A stretch of 64,000 bases of DNA from the NCBI RefSeq assembly GCF_041261445.1, contig NZ_JBGCCU010000010.1:62001-126000 (forward strand), read 5' to 3'. Of the stretch, positions 17,714-24,879 are shown piece after piece; the stretch's first letter is position 1; every line of letters begins with the position of its first letter. Made by a program: the position numbers and the translations under genes. The notes beneath the pieces are model-generated. The model ran no database searches. It was not told the origin of the DNA and worked only from the letters and a program-made list of their open reading frames with translations. The stretch is from Catenulispora sp. EB89. Its GTDB lineage: Bacteria; Actinomycetota; Actinomycetes; Streptomycetales; Catenulisporaceae.

Positions 17714-18448
17714 ATGGGAAAGCTCGATGGCAAGGTAGCGGTGATCACCGGCGGATCGACCGGCATGGCGCTGGCCGGCGCCCGGCTGTTCGTCGAAGAG
17801 GGGGCGCACGTCTTCATCCAGGGTCGGCGCCAGGACGCGCTCGACGAAGCCGTCGCGCTGATCGGCCGGAACGTGACCGCCGTGCAGGGCGACGCGGCCG
17901 ACCTCGACGACCTCGACCGCCTCTACGAGACGGTCGGGAAGGAGAAAGGCTCGATCGACGTCCTCTGGGCGAGCGCCGGAACGGGGGAGCAGGCCAGGCT
18001 CGGCGAGATCACCGAAGCCCAGTTCCACGACGCCTTCTCGCTCAACGCACGCGGCACGCTGTTCACCGTGCAGAAGGCGCTGCCGCTGCTCAACGACGGC
18101 GCCTCGATCTTCATGACCGGCTCGAACGCCTCACTCCGGGGCTTCCCCGGCTGGAGCGTGTACGCCGGCAGCAAAGCCGTCCAGCAGGCTTGGGCCCGCG
18201 TCTGGCTCAACGAGCTCAAGGACCGCCGCATCCGCGTGAACGTGCTCACCCCCGGCCAGGTCGCCACCGCCAAGCAGGAAGAGCTCTTCGACGAGGCGAC
18301 CAAGAAAGCGTTCGAATCCCTGATCCCGCGCGGAGAGATGGGCCGCCCGGAAGAGATCGCGACCGTCGCGCTGTTCCTCGCCTCCGACGACTCCAGCTAC
18401 GTCAACGGCATGGAACTGGTCACCGACGGCGGCACCACCGTCATTTGA
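17714..18448 (+). CDS. Short-chain dehydrogenase/reductase
   Basis: A 244-residue classical SDR using NAD(P). The cofactor motif reads VAVITGGSTGMALAGARLFV, which has Ala-Leu where most members have Gly-Ile. The LWASAGTG strand corresponds to NNAG. The catalytic Ser, Tyr and Lys are found in FMTGSNASLRG and YAGSKAVQQ. The RIRVNVLTPGQVATAKQEEL and DGGTTVI ends are typical. ATG 17714 follows TGGAG. It is probably repressed by the divergent TetR protein through the sites at 17607-17672. The substrate is unknown; in such pairs the SDR often detoxifies a reactive carbonyl or quinone that is also the inducer. Confidence 0.92.
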   Translation: MGKLDGKVAVITGGSTGMALAGARLFVEEGAHVFIQGRRQDALDEAVALIGRNVTAVQGDAADLDDLDRLYETVGKEKGSIDVLWASAGTGEQARLGEITEAQFHDAFSLNARGTLFTVQKALPLLNDGASIFMTGSNASLRGFPGWSVYAGSKAVQQAWARVWLNELKDRRIRVNVLTPGQVATAKQEELFDEATKKAFESLIPRGEMGRPEEIATVALFLASDDSSYVNGMELVTDGGTTVI

Positions 18449-18497
18449 ACCGAACTGAACCGCACCGCACCGAACCGAAGGCAGGGGCACGTCCCGT

Positions 18498-18532
18498 GGC
18501 CGGAAAGCCTTCACAGCGAAGGCTTTCCGGCC
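18498..18532. terminator. Strong two-way terminator
   Basis: GGCCGGAAAGCCTTC and GAAGGCTTTCCGGCC pair perfectly over 15 bp around the loop ACAGC, between the converging SDR and GH2 genes. An ACCGAA-type short repeat precedes it at 18448-18480. Confidence 0.9.
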
Positions 18533-18557
18533 AGAAGCAGAGCCAAGCCCCGCGAGA

Positions 18558-21500
18558 TCAGGCCTTAGCCGTCACCCGCTGCGTGTTGTACCCCTCGACC
18601 AGCAGCTCCGGCTTCCCCGAAGGCAGCGCACTCTCCGGGAAGGAAACGGAAAGCGTGCGCGACTCACCGGGCAGCAGCCAGAGATAGTTGTCCTCATAAA
18701 GCGTCGGCAGCACGCGCTCACCGGAGTGCGAGTCCAGCAGCGACAGCCGCACCATGGCCGCGACCGACGAGCCGTGGTTGCGAACGGTCGCGGTCGCCTG
18801 CCGACGCCCGTCACCGCTGCTCTTCGTGCCGCTGATCGAGGCGGCGATCCGCGTCTGCTGCGCCGCGTTCAACGCCTGCATCGCAGACGGCGCGTTGTAT
18901 CGCCAGTACGTGTTCTCCGACAGCGTGTGGCCGGCGGCGTCCTGCAGTGTCAGACGCAGCAAGTGCAGATCCGGCAGCGCGCCACCGAACGGCACGACGA
19001 ACGCCTTCGCACTGTCCGCCGCCTTGACATCAATCGCAGAGCTCTGCGTCGCCCCGAGCTGCCGCCCGGACAGGTCGTAGAGCCGGGCCGAGACCGTCGC
19101 GCCGGGCAGCGCGGCGGGCGTGTGGTTCAGCGCGACGACCTGCCAGTCGACCGGATCGGCCTGCACGTGAACCGGTTCGCACGCGCTGCGCGCCCCGTAG
19201 TACATCCCGTTGACGTCGAAGTCGTAGTCATACGTCTGCCACACGGTGCTGTGCCACGCCGGGTGCGACATCCACAGCATCAGTCCACTGGCATCCGCCC
19301 ACAGGTTCGCGTTCCAGGCCTCGAACATCGCCCGGGCGTTCTCGTAGTTGACGAACTGCGCCTTGCGCGTGAAGTCGGCGAGGTTGTCCGAGGGCTGCAA
19401 GCGGGCCTCGATGGCGGCCACGTACTGCCCCGGCGCCTGGTTCCCGTACTGACTCCAGTCGTGGTAGTACCACGGACCGCCGATCGGCCACGCGGGCTCG
19501 TCCCCGGCCATGTTCTGCATGCTCTGCGCCGTGGACACGACCGGCATGCCGATCTCGGTGTGGAAGCCGAAACTACGGCTGCCGTACGTCGTCGGATCGA
19601 AGTACCGCGCCGGCTCCACCCAGTTGTACGGACCGCCGCCGGTGATGTTCCCGCCCGCCGAATTGCTCTGGTAGAGCGTGCCGGGCGCGCCGTTCGTGAC
19701 GGCCGTCCGCATGCCCGCGTCGATGGCCTGCGGCGGGTTCCCCTCGTTCGCGCCGCACCAGATGACGATGCTCGGGTGGATGCGGTAGCGCAGCACCGTG
19801 TCGGCGGCGAGGGTGTTGAACGCGTCGTGGTCCGGCGGGTCCATGCCCCACGCGTTCGGGAAGTCGTTCCAGACCAGCAGCCCGAACTCGTCGCAGGCCG
19901 CGAAGAACTCCTCGCGGTCGCTGGAGGCGACCCAGTTGCGGATCATCGTGAAGTTCATGTCGCGGTGCATCCGGACCGCCGCGTCCATCCGCTCGGCGGG
20001 CATCCGGCGCAGCAGTTCGTCGAAGCCCCAGTTCCCGCCTCGACACAGTACCCTGACACCGTTCACGCTGATCTTCAACGACTCCGGCGCGAGGCCGACC
20101 GTCTTGACGTCCGTCCACGCCGAGCCGTCGTCGGAGACCTGGACCACGTACGTCTTCGGATACGCCGCCTCCCACAGGATCGCCACCTTGTCGAAGGTGC
20201 GCGCCGATCCGAGGTCGACCTGGATCCACTGGGCGTCGGCGTAGGAAGAGGACCAGCGGGTGCCGCTGTCGCCGTCGGTGGCGTTGACCGCCGGGTTGGA
20301 CGGGTCCTCGCTCGACGCTGTCGTCGGCTGGTGCAGGGCCAGGTCCGTGCCGGGCACGGCGCTGTTCAATACCGACAGCGTCCAGAGCGAGTTGCCCCAA
20401 CTGGTCTCACGCAGGCCGCAGTTGATCCGCACGTAGCGGCCGGACACGGCGGGGAACGACTCGACGTCCAGGCTCGCGTCGCCGCCGTTGAACGGCAGCG
20501 GGACCGCGGTGTTGTCCACACTGGCCGCGTCGGTCCACGTCGTGCCGTCCACCGAGACCTGCACGCCGTAGGTGCGCGCGTACGCCTGCTCCCAGGTGAC
20601 GGCGACCTGGTCGAAGGCCTGCGCGGAGCCCAGATCGACCTGGATCCACTGGCCGTCCGCGTAGTCGGACGACCAGCGCGTGCCGGCGTCGCCGTCGGTG
20701 ACGTTGGCGGCCGGGTTGGAGGGGTCCTGGCTCGACGCTGTCGCCGGCTTGTGCACCGCCAGGTCGGTGCCGGGTGTGGCGCTGTTCAGGACGGCCAGCG
20801 TCCAGATGGAGAAGCCCCAACCGGTCGCGCGCGCCTCGCAGTTGATCCGCACGTAGCGCGCCTGCTGCGCTCCCAGCTGCACGGTCTGGGTGTAGGCGTC
20901 TGGCGTGGCGACAAAGGGCAGCGGGGTCTTGTATTCGTAGTCGAACTGCCGGATGCCGAAGCGGGTCGTGCGCTGGTCGCTGGTCTGGCCGTCGACCGCG
21001 ACGGTCAGCGACAGGTCGTGCAGCTTCGCCTCGCCGTAGCCGTTGGGCCACCACAGCTGCGGATTGTGCAGCTTCAGTTGGGGGAACGCGGCCGGTGCGA
21101 ACGTGACGTCGAGGCTCTGACCCGCCGCAACCGTGACGGTCTGCGCGATCCGGACGCCGTCGAAGGACGCTGTCACGGTCGCGCTGCGCGCGGCGGAGGC
21201 GGCGTTGCGCACGGGGACCACGACGGTCAGCTCGGCGCTGGAAGTGTCGGGCAGCGCGGGCAGCGCCGTGTCCACGCGCGGGTCGCCGACCAGCACGTCC
21301 CCGGTGGCGCGCAGCCGCACGTGGTTCCAGATGCCGCTGGCCCGGTCGCGGACGGCCGGCATCCAGTCCCAGCCCGAGACCGACAGGTAGGTGGGGGAGT
21401 TCTGGTTCATCATCTGCGCGCCGGCGTCGACCCACGACTGCCCGGCCGTGCCCTTGTCGCCGGGGCTGCCCGGGACGGGCATCGGGGTGATCTTCACCGC

Positions 21501-22688
21501 GAGCGACTGCGGTCCGGGGACCAGGTGCGAGGTGACGTCGATCGCGGCGCGGGCGTACGGGTAGGTGAGGCTGCCTACTTGGGTGCCGTTGAGGAAGACG
21601 TCGGCGTGGTGGTTGACGCCGTCGAACTCCAGCAAGATCCGTCGGCCGGTGCCCGCGCCGGTGCCGGTGCCGGCGTTGAGGCCGTGCGGGAGGGCGAAGT
21701 CGCGCTTGTACCACCAGGAGTGGCGCGAGAGCGCTTCGGGGATCCGCAGGTTGTCGAACCCCGCGACCGGATCGGGCAGGTGCCCCTGCTCGACGAGCGA
21801 GGCCAGGACGGTGCCCGGGACGGTGGCCGGCAGCCATCCGCCGGTGTCGACGGTCGGCTGCGACAGGGCGGTTCCGTCGCCCGGGGCCCAGTCGTCCATC
21901 GTCAGGACCCAGCCGGATTCCAGCGGCACCGTGCCGTCGGCGGCGACTTTCAGGTCCGGGGCGTGGTGGTCGTGCCGGCCCCAGTCGGTCCAGCCGGTGG
22001 CGTGCGGGCGGGGGCCGGGGGCGGTGCCGTAGACCTCGAAACCGTTGAGGCCGAGCGGGTTCGCGTCGGAGCGCTTGGTCGCCGTGAGCCGGATCCAGCG
22101 TGCTGAGACCGGGGTGGCCAGATCGATCTGCACGGTGCCGCCGGTGCCCGACGAGGTCTGGTACACGCTCGTCCACGACTTCTTGTCCGAGGAGACCTCG
22201 ACCTGGAACGCCACCGCGTAGCTGGAGAGCAGTTCCTGTCCGGTGGTGCCGTCGGACCAGTTGCCCGAGGTCGGCTTGACGAACACCGGGTCGCCCGCGG
22301 CGGCCTCGAAGGTCAGGTGGACCGACGTCACCTGGCAGACCGACTGCAGATCGACCGATATCCACTGCGGATCGCCGGTCGCGGCGCGCCAGCCGGTGCC
22401 CCGGACTCCGGCGGAGGACACCCGGTCGACGGCGAAGGCGCCGGGGGTGGGTGCGTAGTCCGTGGAGGAGACCTCGACCGGGCGGTACAGGGCCAGTTCG
22501 CCGGGCGTCGGCGTCGGGCGCGACGCGTTCACCGACTGGGCCGCGGTGCCGGCGGCGGTGGGGTCGGCGGCCGCGAATCCGGTGGCGGGGAAGGCGGCGT
22601 CGAGCGAGAAGCCCGCCAACAGCGACGCCCCTGCGGTGATGACGCTCCGCCGCGAAGCGTGGAAGGGCTGATCGGCCTGTGGTGCCAT
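18558..22688 (-). CDS. Secreted GH2 glycoside hydrolase with N-terminal and internally nested discoidin domains
   Basis: A 1376-residue exported hydrolase of the GH2 beta-mannosidase / exo-beta-glucosaminidase type. Residues 1-40 carry a twin-arginine-like signal (SRRSVITAGASLLAGFSLD). A discoidin (CBM32-like) domain spans about 64-222 and the GH2 sugar-binding and jelly-roll parts about 235-585. The catalytic barrel starts at VNGVRVLCRGGNWGFDELLR (875-894), with acid/base Glu982 (WCGANEGNPP) and nucleophile Glu1045 (GFHTEIGMPV). Between the beta-sandwich end (FGIRQFDYEY, 577-586) and the barrel start lie two more discoidin-type units repeating every 140 residues (RYVRINC at 611 and 751). It is divergent from a LacI regulator and flanked by its operator, hence induced by a sugar. 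The exact glycan is uncertain. Confidence 0.9.
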   Translation of the reverse strand: MAPQADQPFHASRRSVITAGASLLAGFSLDAAFPATGFAAADPTAAGTAAQSVNASRPTPTPGELALYRPVEVSSTDYAPTPGAFAVDRVSSAGVRGTGWRAATGDPQWISVDLQSVCQVTSVHLTFEAAAGDPVFVKPTSGNWSDGTTGQELLSSYAVAFQVEVSSDKKSWTSVYQTSSGTGGTVQIDLATPVSARWIRLTATKRSDANPLGLNGFEVYGTAPGPRPHATGWTDWGRHDHHAPDLKVAADGTVPLESGWVLTMDDWAPGDGTALSQPTVDTGGWLPATVPGTVLASLVEQGHLPDPVAGFDNLRIPEALSRHSWWYKRDFALPHGLNAGTGTGAGTGRRILLEFDGVNHHADVFLNGTQVGSLTYPYARAAIDVTSHLVPGPQSLAVKITPMPVPGSPGDKGTAGQSWVDAGAQMMNQNSPTYLSVSGWDWMPAVRDRASGIWNHVRLRATGDVLVGDPRVDTALPALPDTSSAELTVVVPVRNAASAARSATVTASFDGVRIAQTVTVAAGQSLDVTFAPAAFPQLKLHNPQLWWPNGYGEAKLHDLSLTVAVDGQTSDQRTTRFGIRQFDYEYKTPLPFVATPDAYTQTVQLGAQQARYVRINCEARATGWGFSIWTLAVLNSATPGTDLAVHKPATASSQDPSNPAANVTDGDAGTRWSSDYADGQWIQVDLGSAQAFDQVAVTWEQAYARTYGVQVSVDGTTWTDAASVDNTAVPLPFNGGDASLDVESFPAVSGRYVRINCGLRETSWGNSLWTLSVLNSAVPGTDLALHQPTTASSEDPSNPAVNATDGDSGTRWSSSYADAQWIQVDLGSARTFDKVAILWEAAYPKTYVVQVSDDGSAWTDVKTVGLAPESLKISVNGVRVLCRGGNWGFDELLRRMPAERMDAAVRMHRDMNFTMIRNWVASSDREEFFAACDEFGLLVWNDFPNAWGMDPPDHDAFNTLAADTVLRYRIHPSIVIWCGANEGNPPQAIDAGMRTAVTNGAPGTLYQSNSAGGNITGGGPYNWVEPARYFDPTTYGSRSFGFHTEIGMPVVSTAQSMQNMAGDEPAWPIGGPWYYHDWSQYGNQAPGQYVAAIEARLQPSDNLADFTRKAQFVNYENARAMFEAWNANLWADASGLMLWMSHPAWHSTVWQTYDYDFDVNGMYYGARSACEPVHVQADPVDWQVVALNHTPAALPGATVSARLYDLSGRQLGATQSSAIDVKAADSAKAFVVPFGGALPDLHLLRLTLQDAAGHTLSENTYWRYNAPSAMQALNAAQQTRIAASISGTKSSGDGRRQATATVRNHGSSVAAMVRLSLLDSHSGERVLPTLYEDNYLWLLPGESRTLSVSFPESALPSGKPELLVEGYNTQRVTAKA

Positions 22689-22717
22689 GTACGGACGTCC
22701 ATTCTCGAGGGTCGAAT

Positions 22718-22729
22718 GACAACGTTGTC
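22718..22729. promoter_or_regulatory. LacI-type operator GACAACGTTGTC, GH2 side
   Basis: A perfect 12-bp palindrome 30 bp upstream of the GH2 start codon, where it would block transcription of that gene. It is identical to the copy at 23977 and matches the copy at 22887 at 11 of 12 positions. Confidence 0.88.
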
Positions 22730-22886
22730 GCCGCGTGAGGGGGATTTAACTAGGGCGTCGAGTCCAGTGTCAAGGTTCCCCTTTGACTCCGGTCGCCGGT
22801 GTTAGAGGTTTGACGTGCAGGTTCTCCGGCGAGGAGCGGATAGTTACGGAACTCCACGCACGAGGCGGAGCCCTTGAGGCGAACCT

Positions 22887-22898
22887 GACAACGTTATC
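22887..22898. promoter_or_regulatory. LacI-type operator GACAACGTTATC, LacI side
   Basis: One change from the perfect palindrome. It lies 46 bp upstream of the lacI-type start, so the regulator probably controls itself. The 169-bp distance to the GH2-side site would permit looping. Confidence 0.82.
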
Positions 22899-22943
22899 GG
22901 AGCCGTCCGGCTACCCTGGTGCCACAACCGAAGCCAAGAAGGG

Positions 22944-23978
22944 GTGGTCCAGGTGCGGCAGGACACGTCGGAGCCGTCGGCACGGCCCACGATGAAGGAC
23001 GTCGCGACGGCCGCCGGGGTCGGGCTCAAGACGGTCTCGCGGGTGGTCAACGACGAGGCCGGGGTCACCGCGGCGACGGCGGCGCGGGTGCGCGAGGCGA
23101 TCGAGCAGCTCGGGTTCCGCCGCAACGACGGGGCGCGGATGCTGCGGCAGGGGAGCCGTACCAGCAGTGTGGGGCTGGTCCTGGAGGATCTGGCCGACCC
23201 GTTCTACGCGCAGCTGAGCCGGGCCGTGGAGGAGGTCGCGCGGTCTCAGGGCTCGCTGATGCTGGCCGGGTCCTCGGACGAGGACCCGGGGCGTGAGCGG
23301 GAGCTGACGCTGGACTTCTGCGCGCGGCGCGTGGACGGGCTGATCATCGTCCCGACAGCCGCCGACCACGCTTGGCTGGCTCCGGAGCTGGCGGCCGGCA
23401 CGGCGATGGTGAGCGTCGACCGGCCCGCGACCGGGCTGGACGTGGACACCGTGCTGTCCGACAACCTCGGGGGCACCGTCACCGGGGTCGACCACCTGAT
23501 CCGGCAGGGACATCGGCGCATCGGCTTCCTGGGGGACTCGCCGGACATCTACACCGCCTCCGAGCGCCTGTCCGGCTACCGCCAGGCGATGGCCAAGGCC
23601 GGCTACGGCGTGCGCGAAGGCTGGGTCGAGATGGGCAAGCCGGACCCGGTGGGCATCAGTCTGACGCTGGACCGCATGCTGTCCGGCCCGGACGCGGTCA
23701 GCGCCCTGATGTGCGGGAACAGCCGCATCACGGTCGCGGTGCTGCGCGCCCTGGCCGCCGGCGACCGGCGGGCGGCCGTCGTCGGGTTCGACGACTTCGA
23801 GCTGGCCGACATGCTGCCGACGCCGGTGACCGTGGTGGCGCAGGACCCGGTCCTGCTGGGACGGATGGCCGCCGAGTTGCTGTTCCGGCGGATGCGCGGG
23901 GAGCGGGGGAAGGTGCAGCGGCTGCAGGTGCCCACGCGGCTGATTCCTCGGGGGTCCGGGGAGATCGCGGACCGCTGA
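22944..23978 (+). CDS. LacI-family transcriptional regulator
   Basis: A 344-residue sugar-responsive repressor. The helix-turn-helix is TMKDVATAAGVGLKTVSRVV, with the hinge helix following at NDGARMLRQGSR. The periplasmic-binding-like effector domain starts at SSVGLVLEDLADPFYAQLSR and includes VGFDDFELADMLPTPVTVVA. GTG 22944 is the first start; a GTG three codons later is equally near the AAGAAGGGG signal. It is divergent from the secreted GH2 hydrolase, with matched palindromes on both sides and a third across its own stop codon. It likely represses the hydrolase until a breakdown sugar is present. Confidence 0.93.
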   Translation: MVQVRQDTSEPSARPTMKDVATAAGVGLKTVSRVVNDEAGVTAATAARVREAIEQLGFRRNDGARMLRQGSRTSSVGLVLEDLADPFYAQLSRAVEEVARSQGSLMLAGSSDEDPGRERELTLDFCARRVDGLIIVPTAADHAWLAPELAAGTAMVSVDRPATGLDVDTVLSDNLGGTVTGVDHLIRQGHRRIGFLGDSPDIYTASERLSGYRQAMAKAGYGVREGWVEMGKPDPVGISLTLDRMLSGPDAVSALMCGNSRITVAVLRALAAGDRRAAVVGFDDFELADMLPTPVTVVAQDPVLLGRMAAELLFRRMRGERGKVQRLQVPTRLIPRGSGEIADR

Positions 23979-23988
23979 CAACGTTGTC
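23977..23988. promoter_or_regulatory. Third GACAACGTTGTC operator, overlapping the LacI stop codon
   Basis: The perfect palindrome begins inside the TGA stop of the lacI-type gene. It could be an auxiliary looping site for the two upstream operators, or control a promoter for the next gene. Confidence 0.75.
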
Positions 23989-24154
23989 CATGGCTGCTGC
24001 CGGACGCACTGTCGACCGGTCGTCGACGAACCATCCTCGCCGGTCTCCATCACCACCCAGCCGGCGTCGACACCGGACACGTTCAGGTCGCAACCTTCGT
24101 CAAGGTTGCTGAGCAGAGCGAAGGCTGTGGGTGCGGCCCCCTAACGTGCAGCCC

Positions 24155-24757
24155 ATGTCGAACACCACACACCCCGAACCGATCCTCCCGACCCCCGACG
24201 AGGAGGAACGCCTCTGGGCGCTCATCGAGCAGGCCTGGTCCGGGGCCGACGAATCCGTGAACGCGGCCCGCCACGCCCTGGCCACTCGCCCGCCGGTGCC
24301 GCGTGCCGCCGAAACCGGCGCCGACCACCACGACGACCACGACGACCACGACGACTTGCTGGGCGGTCAGCTCATGGCCACCGTCGACGCCGCCGGCGAC
24401 GCCTTCATCCAGCGGCTCCGCGACCTCGCCGCCGAGCTCTCCTCACCGGAGCTCACCGCGCTCGACCGTGTCGTCGAGCGCAAGCTCTACGACCTCGACC
24501 GCGAGGAGGTCCACGACGTCACCGACGGATCCGACGACGGCTTCCTCTACGCCCGCGGCTTCATCCTCGCCGTCGGCCGTGATTACCACGCCGCCGTCGA
24601 TGCCGATCCACGGCTGGCCGTGCTGGACGCTGACTTCGAGGGCATGTGCTACCTGTTCGCACACGTCCACGAGAAGAAGTTCGGGGCCTGGCCGGAGACC
24701 GGCTCCGGGATCAGCCGGGAGACCTGCGGGAACCCGGCCGGATGGCCCACCGACTGA
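24155..24757 (+). CDS. DUF4240-like protein with a His/Asp repeat
   Basis: A 200-residue cytosolic protein. The end of the protein (DDGFLYARGFILAVGRDYHA, then EGMCYLFAHVHEKKFG) and the ERLWALIEQAW start match DUF4240, whose function is unknown. An inserted HHDDHDDHDD run (residues about 57-66) is encoded by a 9-bp tandem repeat and could bind divalent metal or be a slippage product. ATG 24155 is the best start (MSNTTHPEP). The SARP promoter repeats begin 13 bp after its stop. Confidence 0.72.
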   Translation: MSNTTHPEPILPTPDEEERLWALIEQAWSGADESVNAARHALATRPPVPRAAETGADHHDDHDDHDDLLGGQLMATVDAAGDAFIQRLRDLAAELSSPELTALDRVVERKLYDLDREEVHDVTDGSDDGFLYARGFILAVGRDYHAAVDADPRLAVLDADFEGMCYLFAHVHEKKFGAWPETGSGISRETCGNPAGWPTD

Positions 24758-24770
24758 GACCGCCGAATCG

Positions 24771-24802
24771 GTAAGCGATCTGTAAGCGCCCTCCCGTAGC
24801 GT
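24771..24802 (+). promoter_or_regulatory. SARP-type promoter: 11-bp direct repeats of GTAAGCG with -10 element
   Basis: GTAAGCG at 24771-24777 and again at 24782-24788 (11-bp pitch, one helical turn). Eight bases on is a -10-like TAGCGT (24797-24802). This is the known layout of SARP/AfsR binding sites (family knowledge). The same arrangement recurs at 27886-27917. Confidence 0.8.
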
Positions 24803-24879
24803 CCGAACCGTGGTCTGTGCACGGGGCAGACCACATCTTTGCGTACGCCCTGACACCAGGCTTATGACAAACTGCGGTC

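Noticed and set aside
18726-22106. 1126-codon plus-strand frame
   Set aside because: Antisense shadow of the GH2 gene; Arg/Val/Asp-rich, with no signal, domain or ribosome binding site.
20407-22722. Very long open frame opposite or offset to the GH2 gene on the minus strand
   Set aside because: Arg/Pro/His-rich translation without domains; a high-GC shadow of the GH2 hydrolase frame.
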